A stretch of 64,000 nucleotides of DNA from Promethearchaeia archaeon (GCA_029856125.1 JAHQWJ010000062.1:105658-169657), one strand, 5' to 3'; numbered from the stretch's first letter, positions 7,866-17,098 are shown. Numbers and translations are program-made. The notes: generated by a model not told the origin, from the letters alone.

Positions 7866-9006
7866 TTAGTCCCATCTCTTCTTTGAATAACATGATAGGT
7901 GTTTTTTCCGTTATTTGTTGATATTTATCTTCTCGAAACGGTGTCATTTCTATTACAAATCCTTGTAATTTATGCTGAATTAGTAAATCCATAAAAATTT
8001 CTTCCATCGCAAACTTTATGGGTAATTTAATAGTAGTAGCTTCGCAAGAAAAGAAGTTTTGAGGGATTTTTAGTTTATTTAATAAAAGATTACAAAACTC
8101 ATCAATTTTCTTCTCCTCGCCTTCAATTAGAGCGTATAATAGCAACCCCTCTCTCGTGATTTCTTCGTATTGTAATTTAATAGTTTTTGCGCGTCTTAAG
8201 TACCTTTCTCTCAATTGCCAATAATCCTTAGCTATAATCGTGCAAAAATGAATTTTTATTGGAACTTTTGGAACGATATCACGCATGAGCTTCATTGCAC
8301 ATTCTTTACTATTCTTTACAGATGCTATTGTACCTGCTTCCAACTTAAAATTTCGGTCTTTAAGGTTTTGACTATTTGGTAAACTATACTCAAATTCATT
8401 CAAATTGATAAAATCTGCGCCTATTTTGTTCAAATAAAAAATGAATTTTTTCAAATTATCTATATATTCCTCTTCTGGAATCACAGGTACTTCAGCACCT
8501 ACAGACATACCCTTGTTTAATGCGTATTTAATCACGTTCCAATTTTCTTTTGATGGGTTGAATCTAATTTCGTCTAACCCTGCTCGAGCGAGCTTTGTCG
8601 CAATTTCTTTGCTAAAATTAAGACCGTTGGTATAAAGGTGGATATGAAACTTTTTTCCTTTAATTTCTTTGATGAATTTGATATATTCAAGCGTTTTTTT
8701 TAAGTTGGGTTCATATAATGGGTCTCCGCCCGTAATACTCATTCCTTTCGCATTAATAGCTTTAAGTTCGAGGAGTATTTGTTCTTTAGAAGATATTTGA
8801 ATCTCATTTATATAGGTATCTTTCTTACCTTTTCGTTTTTCAGAAATCGGACAATACCACCAGCAATGTTTTGGATTCTGACAGATTCCATTAAGAAATA
8901 ACACTGCTTTAGTACCCTTTAAACATTGTTGACATCCTTTAGGAATTCCTTCTTTTTTTACGTAAAATGTCTGTGCCTTAGATTCTAAAATTACTGGATT
9001 TCTCAT
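7855..9006 (-). CDS. Radical SAM protein with unusual CX5CX3C motif
   Basis: The 383-residue protein has an N-terminal Cys pair (GCQQCLKG), then LNGICQNPKHCWWYCPIS, followed by the radical SAM SITGGDPLYEP segment (GGE-like motif) and HLYTNG. This layout is that of archaeal radical SAM proteins related to pyruvate formate-lyase activating enzymes. The cluster Cys residues are spaced C-x5-C-x3-C instead of CX3CX2C. The C-terminal 100 residues form a separate alpha/beta region. It overlaps rimI-like by 11 nt and the nucleotidyltransferase by 4 nt, indicating one operon. The substrate is unknown. Confidence 0.8.
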   Translation of the reverse strand: MRNPVILESKAQTFYVKKEGIPKGCQQCLKGTKAVLFLNGICQNPKHCWWYCPISEKRKGKKDTYINEIQISSKEQILLELKAINAKGMSITGGDPLYEPNLKKTLEYIKFIKEIKGKKFHIHLYTNGLNFSKEIATKLARAGLDEIRFNPSKENWNVIKYALNKGMSVGAEVPVIPEEEYIDNLKKFIFYLNKIGADFINLNEFEYSLPNSQNLKDRNFKLEAGTIASVKNSKECAMKLMRDIVPKVPIKIHFCTIIAKDYWQLRERYLRRAKTIKLQYEEITREGLLLYALIEGEEKKIDEFCNLLLNKLKIPQNFFSCEATTIKLPIKFAMEEIFMDLLIQHKLQGFVIEMTPFREDKYQQITEKTPIMLFKEEMGLNDY

Positions 9007-9710
9007 CTTTGTAACAGTTTTTTTCTCACAATTGATTTTTCATTGGCTAATTTTTTTAACACATCTTCGGTAGTCTCGTTCATTTCAATTGATCTCTTTA
9101 GAAATACGCCTGTTTTTCCAAATTTTTCTCTCTTTAAAAGAACTCTTTTTCTTTCATTAATCAAATCAATACTAACATTCAACTGCTTTGCAGCTAAATT
9201 TTCATTTCCAATAATCGAATATTCTTCATGACCATAAGAAATTGGTTGAATTAAAACTAACCTTTTATCGATTCCAGGGACTCTAATACTATTTTTTACT
9301 TGGTTTAGATTAATTTTTCCTCCAAAATCGTAAAATTCGCTTGATTTTTTATTGAACTTAGATATTGGAATTGTTATGCTCTCTAACTCATCTAAGTAAA
9401 TGTAGAGTTTCAATGTGTCAGCGGGAGTTGCCATAATGATTTCTCGGAAGTAATTATTAAAACCGTTCTTGTCGAGTATTATTTCTATTTGATATGGAGC
9501 GATTGATTGGGTTAAAACCATGTCGATATCGCTATCGTTATGGATGTCGCCTCGGGCAATACTACCATATACATATAGATTCAAACCTTCTTTAGCGAAC
9601 ATCTCCAACAGCGTTTTAGTTCGTTCTCTTTTTTGTTGTAATAGTTGTAAATGGTTTTCAGAGTATGTAACCTTATTAAAATGATCTCTTAGAATTTTAT
9701 GTCCTTTCAT
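9003..9710 (-). CDS. Nucleotidyltransferase-fold protein
   Basis: The 235-residue protein has the polymerase beta-like signature YGSIARGDIHNDSDIDMVL at about residues 47-66 (GSxxxGxxxxxSDID), with the two metal-binding Asp residues. The remainder, including IVIPISKFNKKSSEFYDFGGKI-like beta segments and a basic C-terminal helix, matches a stand-alone archaeal nucleotidyltransferase family of unknown substrate. It is the promoter-proximal gene of the radical SAM/acetyltransferase operon. The family sometimes modifies nucleic acids or small molecules; here the target cannot be inferred. Confidence 0.8.
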   Translation of the reverse strand: MKGHKILRDHFNKVTYSENHLQLLQQKRERTKTLLEMFAKEGLNLYVYGSIARGDIHNDSDIDMVLTQSIAPYQIEIILDKNGFNNYFREIIMATPADTLKLYIYLDELESITIPISKFNKKSSEFYDFGGKINLNQVKNSIRVPGIDKRLVLIQPISYGHEEYSIIGNENLAAKQLNVSIDLINERKRVLLKREKFGKTGVFLKRSIEMNETTEDVLKKLANEKSIVRKKLLQR

Positions 9711-9735
9711 TAGAATTTAATCGCTTCTATCTTTT

Positions 9736-10548
9736 TTACTGTTTCTCAATATATCCAATTATTACGCTTAAAAGTAATGTTTCGTAATACTTGAATGTGC
9801 TTTTAGTTTTTTTGATAATAGTATATTTGGTGTATTTAAATATTTCTTTATTATGTAGTATCTTTTTTACTTTCTTGTTTTTAAAAAATGGATTTAATTT
9901 CTCACTAAGTATCGTAACTAATTTAGATTTTGTGTTTGAATCAGTTAGTAAAGTTAAATATACTTTCAGATTGTAAGAATTTAAGCGTGGGTTAATCAAA
10001 ATTATGTTGCTACAATGGTAGTCTTTCAAAAGAAGATTCAAAGGTAAAACTTTTTTGGTAAAATCAATAACCTTATAATTCTGACTTAACAAGTTAAGAT
10101 CTTGATTGTAAAACATTATAATAGTAGGAAAAGTTTGTTGCAACTCTTTTTCAATATCAGATATCAATCGTTCCGTCAAGTTTTTATTTGATATTTTAAG
10201 CCGTAAGCTTATTACGTTATATCCAGACGTACAAAATGCTTCTGTGAGCGCTTTCAACATCATTAGTTTTCGATACCTTTTTATTAAGATTATTGTCGGT
10301 TTTATTAAATCTTCTTGCTGAAAAACGCTAGAAGTAGTCAGATTGCACTTTTTTATAGATATAGACGAAAACTGATTGTTAATATCCAGCAGGTTATCAA
10401 CTTCCCTAATCGTAGAAACATTTGAAAAAAAAAATCTCCATCTATAAATTTCTTTAAATATCTTTACACAGATTAAAAGCAGGATTAACAATATGATTAT
10501 GATAATATCAACTGTAATCCAATCAACTTGAAAGATGTCAAATGTCAT
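9736..10548 (-). CDS. Membrane-anchored uncharacterised protein, weak alpha/beta-hydrolase likeness
   Basis: The 270-residue protein begins with one strong membrane helix at about residues 12-32 (VDIIIIILLILLLICVKIF). A cytoplasmic or external domain follows, with alternating beta strands and helices: TIILIKRYRK, a helix, then GYNVISLRL. This order resembles the start of an alpha/beta hydrolase, but no nucleophile elbow (GxSxG) is visible, so it may be an inactive relative or another fold. It ends 26 nt before the start of the nucleotidyltransferase, whose operon it may precede. Confidence 0.6.
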   Translation of the reverse strand: MTFDIFQVDWITVDIIIIILLILLLICVKIFKEIYRWRFFFSNVSTIREVDNLLDINNQFSSISIKKCNLTTSSVFQQEDLIKPTIILIKRYRKLMMLKALTEAFCTSGYNVISLRLKISNKNLTERLISDIEKELQQTFPTIIMFYNQDLNLLSQNYKVIDFTKKVLPLNLLLKDYHCSNIILINPRLNSYNLKVYLTLLTDSNTKSKLVTILSEKLNPFFKNKKVKKILHNKEIFKYTKYTIIKKTKSTFKYYETLLLSVIIGYIEKQ

Positions 10549-10572
10549 AATATTTACAACGCAGCACTTATT

Positions 10573-10887
10573 TTAATCTACAACTTCTTCAATCCAATCC
10601 AAATATTTCTCAGGTCCTTTCTCGATTTTGAAAGCAACACATTCGGGGTTTGAATAACTGTGAACTTCTCCGATTTTTTGAATTATTAAATCGCAATTTT
10701 TTTCAGTGGTTTTAATTATTAGAAGTAACTCGTTATCTCTTTCTATTTTTCCTTCCCACCAATATATGGAAAGTAAATTAGGTATGATATTTACGCAGGC
10801 TGCTAATTTATTTTCTATTAATAAGTTAGCAATTTTTTTACCTTCTTCAAAATTAGGTACAGTTACGAAAAATGTGTAATAATCCAT
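10573..10887 (-). CDS. cutA: CutA1-family protein
   Basis: The 104-residue protein matches the CutA1 family along its full length. It has the FVTVPN start strand, LAACVNIIPNLLSIYWWEGKIERDNELLLIIKT in the centre and HSYSNPECVAF near the end. CutA1 forms very stable trimers with a ferredoxin-like fold. It was named for divalent cation tolerance, but its molecular role is unsettled. It precedes the membrane-anchored protein by about 25 nt on the same strand and is probably the first gene of that transcript. Confidence 0.93.
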   Translation of the reverse strand: MDYYTFFVTVPNFEEGKKIANLLIENKLAACVNIIPNLLSIYWWEGKIERDNELLLIIKTTEKNCDLIIQKIGEVHSYSNPECVAFKIEKGPEKYLDWIEEVVD

Positions 10888-11157
10888 CTTTTTCCCTTAG
10901 GTATGATATCTGATTCTAATAATGTACAAATCAATTTCAATCTAATTGCGATATTAACAATTCATAAACAAAAAGAATTAAGCTAATAGGAAATCATTTA
11001 TAAATTATTTTTGTATAAGGGAGAAAAAATAGATTTTAATTTTAGATTGCTTCTATGATATTTAATGTAGGAAATGCTATTTTTACTTAAATGAAATTAT
11101 AAATAGGAGAACTTATATTATTAATAAAAAAAAATATAATTTTATTATAAGGAGTGG

Positions 11158-11889
11158 ATTGTAATCCTTCACAATGTTTACCTGATATCAAATTATACGG
11201 GCATTTGTTTAATCCATAGGAAGTATGGGACAATAGAGTTTAATCAAGATTTAGTATCTGGTTTTTTAACGGCATTAAAAGATTTTTCAGTGGAGTTCTC
11301 GAAAGGATCGGGTGAATTAAAAATCATTGATATGCAAATATTTTATCTCCTTCTTGTTTTTAAGGAAGGAATATTGTGCACAGCAGCAGCTGACAAGAAT
11401 GACGATGCCAAAATAACGCACAAAATTTTAAGTGATATTATCGACAAATTTCTGAATAAGTATGGAAACCTAATGAAGGATTGGTCAGGAGATGTTAGGT
11501 TGTTCACAGGATTTGAAAATGTTATGGATGACATGTTAAAAAACGGTCATGTGGCAGAAATTCAAATAAAGATTCCTATTTTAAAAATCTATGAAAAAGA
11601 CTTTGTAAAATCTCAGAAACTTCTAACTAAAAAGGGCATGGTGCTTTCGGAGGAAGATTTACGGAAAGTTCAAGACCAGAAGCCCACATGGACTTCAAAA
11701 CGTCTTCCTTCCCAAGTAATCATTCAGGGTTTTTTAAACAAGGAACAGTATAAGATTGCTCATTTAGCAGATGGTTTTCACACTGTAGCAGATATAGCAG
11801 AGGAGGCTGGCGTTCCAAAGGCAGAGATTGATGTAATGATCGATGATTTAGACGATCTTGGCTTGCTCAAGTTTATTGAAATAAAATAA
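11158..11889 (+). CDS. Longin/Roadblock-like domain protein with C-terminal winged helix
   Basis: A GTG at 11290 would give 199 residues, but the same frame is open and clearly domain-like for 44 codons upstream (HNVYLISNYTGICLIHRKYGTIEF, then DLVSGFLTALKDFS). This is the first half of a longin-type fold, which would otherwise be truncated. An AAGGAG motif at 11149-11154 points to ATT at 11158 as the start, although this codon is rare. The full product is about 243 residues: a longin-like domain (1-125), a linker, and a C-terminal winged helix (YKIAHLADGFHTVADIAEEAGV). Similar longin proteins are abundant in Asgard archaea and are thought to act with small GTPases. The winged helix suggests protein-protein or DNA binding. 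Confidence 0.7.
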   Translation: MVILHNVYLISNYTGICLIHRKYGTIEFNQDLVSGFLTALKDFSVEFSKGSGELKIIDMQIFYLLLVFKEGILCTAAADKNDDAKITHKILSDIIDKFLNKYGNLMKDWSGDVRLFTGFENVMDDMLKNGHVAEIQIKIPILKIYEKDFVKSQKLLTKKGMVLSEEDLRKVQDQKPTWTSKRLPSQVIIQGFLNKEQYKIAHLADGFHTVADIAEEAGVPKAEIDVMIDDLDDLGLLKFIEIK

Positions 11890-12046
11890 CGTAAATTTTT
11901 TCATATAGCCTATATATAACCCACATTTTCTAATTTCTTGAATCTGATTTGGCTAATTTTACTATTTTTATTAAATTAAATATGCTTGTCCTATTAAAAT
12001 TGGTAAACATAAAATTTATGAAAAAAATATCACTAATCTAATTAGT

Positions 12047-13519
12047 ATGAATGTGAATAAAATAGATGAAAACATCTACGAAATCCCTCAAAAAACTTTA
12101 ATGGCTCGAGTAGAAGGAAAGATCGCAAAATTTCAAATGAGAGTACCTGTCCATATTTATGCTAACGATTACATTTTAGAAAAAATTAAAAACGATAGAA
12201 CTTTGGATCAAATTTGTAATGTAGCTTGTCTCCCCGGTATACAAAAACATGCTATTGTTCTCTCTGATGCACACCAAGGTTATGGGTTTTGTATTGGGGG
12301 TGTAGCAGGAACAGACGCTTATTCTGGAATGATTTCCCCAGGTGGTGTAGGATACGATATAAACTGTGGTGTGAGAATTCTAAGAACAAATCTTCACCTT
12401 AAAGATATTGAAAGTTCAATTCCTAAATTACTAGACACTATTTTTAAGAATATACCATCCGGATTAGGAAGTAAAGGAAAATTAAGCATCAATTCCTCTC
12501 AATTAGATGAGGTTTTAGATAATGGCTTAAATTGGGCATTAGATAATGATTATGCTATAAAAGAGGATTTAGAGCATTGCGAAGAAAACGGTTTTTTGAA
12601 AAACGCTGATTCAAAATTAGTATCTCAAAAAGCAAAGCAAAGAGGAATAAAACAACTCGGCTCTTTAGGGAGCGGTAACCATTTTCTCGAAATACAAAAG
12701 GTTGATGAGATTTATAACGAGTCAGTGGCAAAGAAATTGGGAATCATTAATAAAGATCAAATAGCAATCATGGTTCATACTGGTTCCCGGGCTCTTGGTC
12801 ATCAAGTGTGCACGGATTCGCTTAGAAATGTCGAGCAAGCAATGAGAAAATACAAGATAAAAGTACCAGACCGCGAGTTAGCTTGTGTACCAGCCGATAC
12901 TCCGGAGGCAATACAATACTTGAAAAACATGGCTTGCGCTGCAAATTTTGGGTTTACTAATCGCCAGTTAATAACGCATTGGCTAAGAGAATCTTTCCAA
13001 AATCATTTTAAAAGGAGTTTAGACGATCTGGATTTTAAATTGATTTATGGTGTTTGTCATAATATCTTAAAGATAGAAGAACATGATGTTGATGGGAAAA
13101 AAATGAAATTAAACATCCACAGAAAAGGCGCAACTAGAGCCTTCCCCCCAGAGCATCCAGATATACCCCGTGATTATAAAAGTATAGGTCAACCAGTTTT
13201 AATTCCTGGAACTATGGGAACTGCTTCGTACTTATGTGTTGGGAGACCAAAAGCAATGGATCTCTCTTTTGGTTCGACAGCTCATGGATCTGGGCGTGTG
13301 ATGTCAAGATCTAAAGCAACGAAACAATATTGGGGCACTAAAATAAAGGAAGATCTAAGGAATAAAGGAATTACCGTAAAAGCCGCCTCTCCTAAAATAA
13401 TTGCGGAAGAAGCTCCTGGAGCATATAAAGACATAGATCAGGTTGTCCAAGTGAGCCAAGATCTCGGCATTGTAGAAAAAATTGTAAGATTAGTTCCAAT
13501 TGGCGTTGTAAAAGGATAA
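12047..13519 (+). CDS. rtcB: RNA 3'-phosphate/cyclic phosphate-5'-OH ligase RtcB
   Basis: The 490-residue protein carries the RtcB motifs in order: SDAHQGYGFCIGGV, GVGYDINCGVR (the metal-binding DxNCG), SLGSGNHFLEIQ, VHTGSRALGHQV, HRKGATRAFPP, PGTMGTASYLCVG and STAHGSGRVMSR, whose His takes GMP. RtcB joins the exons left by the archaeal splicing endonuclease, using GTP and Mn2+. Length is usual and there is no intein. It faces archease tail to tail, 112 nt apart. Its substrates here should include the tRNA-Thr and tRNA-Lys exons and, if the inference is right, elf1 mRNA. Confidence 0.97.
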   Translation: MNVNKIDENIYEIPQKTLMARVEGKIAKFQMRVPVHIYANDYILEKIKNDRTLDQICNVACLPGIQKHAIVLSDAHQGYGFCIGGVAGTDAYSGMISPGGVGYDINCGVRILRTNLHLKDIESSIPKLLDTIFKNIPSGLGSKGKLSINSSQLDEVLDNGLNWALDNDYAIKEDLEHCEENGFLKNADSKLVSQKAKQRGIKQLGSLGSGNHFLEIQKVDEIYNESVAKKLGIINKDQIAIMVHTGSRALGHQVCTDSLRNVEQAMRKYKIKVPDRELACVPADTPEAIQYLKNMACAANFGFTNRQLITHWLRESFQNHFKRSLDDLDFKLIYGVCHNILKIEEHDVDGKKMKLNIHRKGATRAFPPEHPDIPRDYKSIGQPVLIPGTMGTASYLCVGRPKAMDLSFGSTAHGSGRVMSRSKATKQYWGTKIKEDLRNKGITVKAASPKIIAEEAPGAYKDIDQVVQVSQDLGIVEKIVRLVPIGVVKG

Positions 13520-13631
13520 ATAATTACTTCTTCTTATGTTTCAAATTGAATCTTCTAAAAAAAGAAATTTTTTTTTTATTATTTCATGATAAAATTTTAA
13601 ATGATATCGTTATCCAAAAAATATTTCGAAG

Positions 13632-14069
13632 TTAAATATCAAATACTATATCTATTATGGTGCTTTCGTGTTTTTCTTCTATATTTAAGAAAGAATAAGT
13701 TATGGCCTTAACTTCGATTCCTATTTCGTGCTTACCTAAGTCGAACTTTTCACCTTTTAGAGTAGCACGCAACTTATAATTATCGTTAAATTTTTCAATT
13801 GAATGGACACAGATTTGATTAAAAACAAGCTCATCAACATCAAAAATATATAAAAATTCAGAAAGAAAATCAAATAATAGGGCTTCTTTATCCTCAGCCT
13901 CAACGATTATTTCTCTTTCGACTATAGGAGTTATTTTTTTTAAGTTTGGGGTTATGGTCGACATTAAACTATAAGCTGTTTGCGAAAAGGCTTCTTTTAA
14001 TGATGATCCCCAACTTCTTACCTGAACATCGGCAGTATGATCTCTAAACTCAAATCCTGCTTTTTTCAT
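13632..14069 (-). CDS. Archease, RtcB activator
   Basis: From the internal ATG at 14069 the protein is 145 residues, begins MKKAGFEFRDHTADVQVRSWG and matches archease throughout, including LLFDFLSEFLYIFD and the Asp-containing C-terminus IIDIVFDI. Conserved acidic residues (DHTAD and the final Asp) bind metal. Archease lets RtcB turn over repeatedly and use more NTPs. A longer frame from 14141 would add 24 residues not seen in the family. It is encoded opposite rtcB, which supports functional pairing. Confidence 0.93.
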   Translation of the reverse strand: MKKAGFEFRDHTADVQVRSWGSSLKEAFSQTAYSLMSTITPNLKKITPIVEREIIVEAEDKEALLFDFLSEFLYIFDVDELVFNQICVHSIEKFNDNYKLRATLKGEKFDLGKHEIGIEVKAITYSFLNIEEKHESTIIDIVFDI

Positions 14070-14189
14070 GTGAAACTTAATTATTTTCAATATAGATTTA
14101 CTATAAATAGGCTCTTTTAAAATTAAATCTTTGTTGTTCAATTTATTTTTTCTAGGAGTTTAAAATAATAGGTTTGAAAATGTAATTAT

Positions 14190-14705
14190 ATGTTGAGTAC
14201 AGTTTCTAACTCATTTATCACTAATCTGCTTTTTTATCAAAAGTTAATTATAAAAAAGATTTTTTCAAATGAAGAACTTTTGCTTTTTCACTTTTTTCAT
14301 GAAACTACCAAAAGCCCCCCCCAAAATGTGATTATAGTAAAGGAATTTGTATTTTTTTTCCTAAAAAATGAAAATTATTTCAATGCAAAGTCCAAACTAC
14401 CCTATCTTAGGAAGAAATTTGCGCATAGGAAAATCGTGATTGTACGGGAAGAGGACGTACTAGTTAACTTAGTTTATGGGTTTTTTCCAGATCCTTATAT
14501 TCATACAGTTAGAATCGAAAGAAATGTTTATACCGGAAAAACGAATATAATGGTAGGTTTTCTTTCGTACGAGGAACGAGGAATAGCTATAGGAGGTAAC
14601 GGTAATTACATTAAAGCAGTTAACGAGATTTTCGAAAGATATGTTATTTTTGTTAATAGCGAAGCATTTCAAGTCAGAATTAAGTGTGATGTAGTTAAAA
14701 TATAA
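14190..14705 (+). CDS. nusA: NusA-like tandem KH-domain protein
   Basis: The 171-residue protein resembles archaeal NusA, which consists of two KH domains only. The first KH is at about residues 55-85 (NYFNAKSKLPYLRKKFAHRKIVIV) and the second at 125-160, with the GxxG loop in AIAIGGNGNYIKAVNEIFE-like sequence. The linker EDVLVNLVYGFFPDPYIHTVRIE matches the segment between the two domains. Archaeal NusA binds RNA and probably acts in transcription termination or rRNA handling. The first GxxG loop is degenerate (NAKS), and the first 40 residues are divergent and hydrophobic. It is divergent from archease and abuts the convergent carS. Confidence 0.7.
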   Translation: MLSTVSNSFITNLLFYQKLIIKKIFSNEELLLFHFFHETTKSPPQNVIIVKEFVFFFLKNENYFNAKSKLPYLRKKFAHRKIVIVREEDVLVNLVYGFFPDPYIHTVRIERNVYTGKTNIMVGFLSYEERGIAIGGNGNYIKAVNEIFERYVIFVNSEAFQVRIKCDVVKI

Positions 14706-15509
14706 TTACCAAGGCACATCTTTTAATTTTATTAGATACGCTATAGTATTAGATATAAGGCTTACAGAAGGTGTTAAAATGAGAAGAAATATAACAATGT
14801 TTAGATCTGGGATCAAGTATAATCCAGGAAAAAAAATAGCTGGAATTAAAGCAAAAATCAGAGCTCCTATCGCAAAATCTAATTGATCTACGATCCAAAA
14901 AGGCGCTCCACTTTTAATATTGACCCTTCTTTTCAGAAAAGATCCAGCTAAATCTCCAATAGCTGCACCATAGGAACAAAAGACAATCCTCAAAAGTATA
15001 ATAACTATTCCTATTGGAAATGAACCTCCAACAAAATAATACTGATAATAAAACAATTCAGAATATAAATTGTAAACTCCAAGAGAAGCACCCTCAATTG
15101 GAATCTGTTGTATTGCGGGCCATAAAATAAAAAACAGCAAGAATAATGCACTACTTAAGGGTATCCCTATGTATAAAGGTCCCTTGACAAATCCGGATAT
15201 TGTTTTGTGATCTCCTAAAATTCTACGACCGTCTCGCCAAAGTTTACTTTTATCTAACGGTTTGCCGCCTCCGACAATAACCATTCCTGCGTTTGAAAAA
15301 TATGCGGGGACGATAAAAAGTACACTAAAAATTAATATCGCTAACCAATCAGCCCATGTAAAGATGATAGAGATAATCAGAAAGTTAAAAAAAAGCAAAC
15401 TGATAAACGTAATTGTCAATATTATAGCGAATCTTACGTTTTTTTTATCGATATCTCCCTTATTATTTCTAGACATAAATTTTCCAGTAATATTAATGAA
15501 TGTATTCAC
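14706..15509 (-). CDS. carS: CDP-archaeol synthase
   Basis: The 267-residue integral membrane protein has about six membrane helices and the family motifs PAYFSNAG, GDHKTISGF and GDLAGSFLKRRVNIKSGAPFWIVDQLDF. CarS adds CMP from CTP to unsaturated archaetidic acid (2,3-di-O-geranylgeranylglyceryl phosphate), the activation step before polar head groups are attached to archaeal ether lipids. This shows archaeal membrane chemistry despite the eukaryote-like genes around it. Its stop is immediately next to that of the convergent NusA-like gene. Confidence 0.95.
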   Translation of the reverse strand: MNTFINITGKFMSRNNKGDIDKKNVRFAIILTITFISLLFFNFLIISIIFTWADWLAILIFSVLFIVPAYFSNAGMVIVGGGKPLDKSKLWRDGRRILGDHKTISGFVKGPLYIGIPLSSALFLLFFILWPAIQQIPIEGASLGVYNLYSELFYYQYYFVGGSFPIGIVIILLRIVFCSYGAAIGDLAGSFLKRRVNIKSGAPFWIVDQLDFAIGALIFALIPAIFFPGLYLIPDLNIVIFLLILTPSVSLISNTIAYLIKLKDVPW

Positions 15510-15778
15510 TAATTTTTAATTAAAATTAAATTTTGGCAAATATAACTAATTATACTAAACCCTTAATAATATTGCTTCCTAAATAATTATCTTTTAAAGT
15601 TCCGACAATAATATTATAAACTATCGATTTAATCGCTGCAAATCAAAAAATTAGCATATTAAAGCTTTAATATATTATTCTTACTTTTTCGATTAATAAA
15701 TAAATTTAAATAGCGCGGAATCGAAATAACAACTATTGGTATTATTTCAAGTGGAAAATATTTACATGGTGGAAATGA
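15510..15778. promoter_or_regulatory. AT-rich orc1/cdc6 upstream region with an ORB-like box, candidate origin
   Basis: Archaeal replication origins usually lie beside orc1/cdc6. This AT-rich gap upstream of orc1 has one sequence, TTTCAAGTGGAAA (15745-15757), that differs in a single position from the core TTTCCAGTGGAAA of archaeal origin recognition boxes. A second inverted copy, normal for a strong origin, was not found. A TATA-like TTTAAATAG lies near 15707. The origin assignment is therefore tentative. Confidence 0.35.
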
Positions 15779-17098
15779 GTGTTGACTAATCATAATGAAA
15801 AAGGAATGTATTCATTCAATATCGATAAATTTTATCAGAACTACTTAAAAGGACCGAAGCTTTTTAAAAATCGAGAAGCTCTCGAACCATCGTTTATCCC
15901 TGACGTTTTACCTCACAGAAATTCGGAGATCGAGAAGATAGCTGGTATAACTGCTTGTGCCTTAAAAGGTGACGTTCCTCCTAATTTCTTGTGTTATGGG
16001 ATGACTGGTACGGGTAAAACGGCTACTGTAAGGTATATTTCACAAAAACTTGCCCAACACTCTACCAAACCTCCTTGGTGGGTATATATTAATTGTACAG
16101 TAGTATCTACACCTTATAGAATCTTAGCTCATATCTACAATACGATAGTTGGTAAAGAAATAATTCCATCAACGGGCTTACCTAAAGATGTAATTCTCAA
16201 GAAGTTATTAGGTTTATTAGACCAATATATCAAAGATAGTATCTGTTTTCTTGTATTAGATGAAATAGATATTCTGATTGAAAAAAAAGGAGGAAATGAA
16301 ATCTTGTATAACTTAACAAGGTTAAATGAGAGCTTAGATCACTGTAGAACGAGTGTTATCGGCATATCTAATAAGCTAAAATTCACGGAATTCCTCGATG
16401 CGAGAGTTAACTCTAATCTTGAGGAAGAAGAACCAATTGTCTTTAAACCATATAACGCTAACCAACTCTACGACATTCTAAAACTAAGAGCTGAAATAGC
16501 TTTTAAGGAAGGCGTTATTGACGACGGAGTTATAAAGCTTTGTGCAGGTCTAGCAGCAAAAGAAAATGGTGATGCGAGAAAAGCTCTTCAGTTGTTAAGA
16601 AAGGCGGGAGAAATTGCAGAACGAAACCAAACTAAAAAAATATTGGAAAATCATGTAGAAAAAGCTCAAAAAGATATTGATAAAGATTACATTGTTGAAT
16701 ATATCTTTTCGATGCCTCTTCAAGCAAAACTAACGTTGACGGCCATCTTTTTATTGTCAAAAAATACCAAAGAACACATAATTACTTCAGGAGATATTTA
16801 TGAAGCTCATTCAGAATTAGCACAAATCATTCCAAATGTGAAACAATTGACGCACAGAAGGATTAGTGATTACATTAATGAATTAGCGTTGTCAGGATTA
16901 ATAACTGCTACAACAAAATCGATGGGTCATTATGGTCGAACGAAAATTGTAAAACTTGACATCGAGTTTAACCTAATAGAACGAATTTTGTCTCAGATTA
17001 ATAAAGTAAAAGAATATCGATTACTAGATTATAAACCGATAATACTCCAAACCGATAAAGTTAAGATAAAGAATGTAGTATTTAAAAAGCTAATTTAA
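15779..17098 (+). CDS. cdc6: Orc1/Cdc6 replication initiator
   Basis: The 439-residue protein is an AAA+ ATPase of the archaeal Orc1/Cdc6 family. It has Walker A YGMTGTGKTAT (about residue 78), Walker B FLVLDEIDIL, sensor 1 VIGISNKL, sensor 2 NGDARKALQLLRKAG, and a C-terminal winged helix that binds origin DNA. It recognises origin boxes and loads MCM. The chosen start is GTG 15779, directly after an in-frame TGA; an ATG at 15809 (MYSFN) is possible. An out-of-frame leader, atggtggaaatgagt (15766-15780), is almost identical to the dp2 start. The gene overlaps the convergent DUF2240-like gene by 4 nt. Confidence 0.95.
   Translation: MLTNHNEKGMYSFNIDKFYQNYLKGPKLFKNREALEPSFIPDVLPHRNSEIEKIAGITACALKGDVPPNFLCYGMTGTGKTATVRYISQKLAQHSTKPPWWVYINCTVVSTPYRILAHIYNTIVGKEIIPSTGLPKDVILKKLLGLLDQYIKDSICFLVLDEIDILIEKKGGNEILYNLTRLNESLDHCRTSVIGISNKLKFTEFLDARVNSNLEEEEPIVFKPYNANQLYDILKLRAEIAFKEGVIDDGVIKLCAGLAAKENGDARKALQLLRKAGEIAERNQTKKILENHVEKAQKDIDKDYIVEYIFSMPLQAKLTLTAIFLLSKNTKEHIITSGDIYEAHSELAQIIPNVKQLTHRRISDYINELALSGLITATTKSMGHYGRTKIVKLDIEFNLIERILSQINKVKEYRLLDYKPIILQTDKVKIKNVVFKKLI

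Noticed and set aside
7855..9006. NrdG activase for the class III ribonucleotide reductase
   Set aside because: The protein is about twice NrdG size, has a different Cys spacing and lies in another operon 31 kb away.
12047..13519. Intein in RtcB (and in DP2 or RpoB)
   Set aside because: Each protein is of intein-free length, and the motifs that usually host inteins are uninterrupted.
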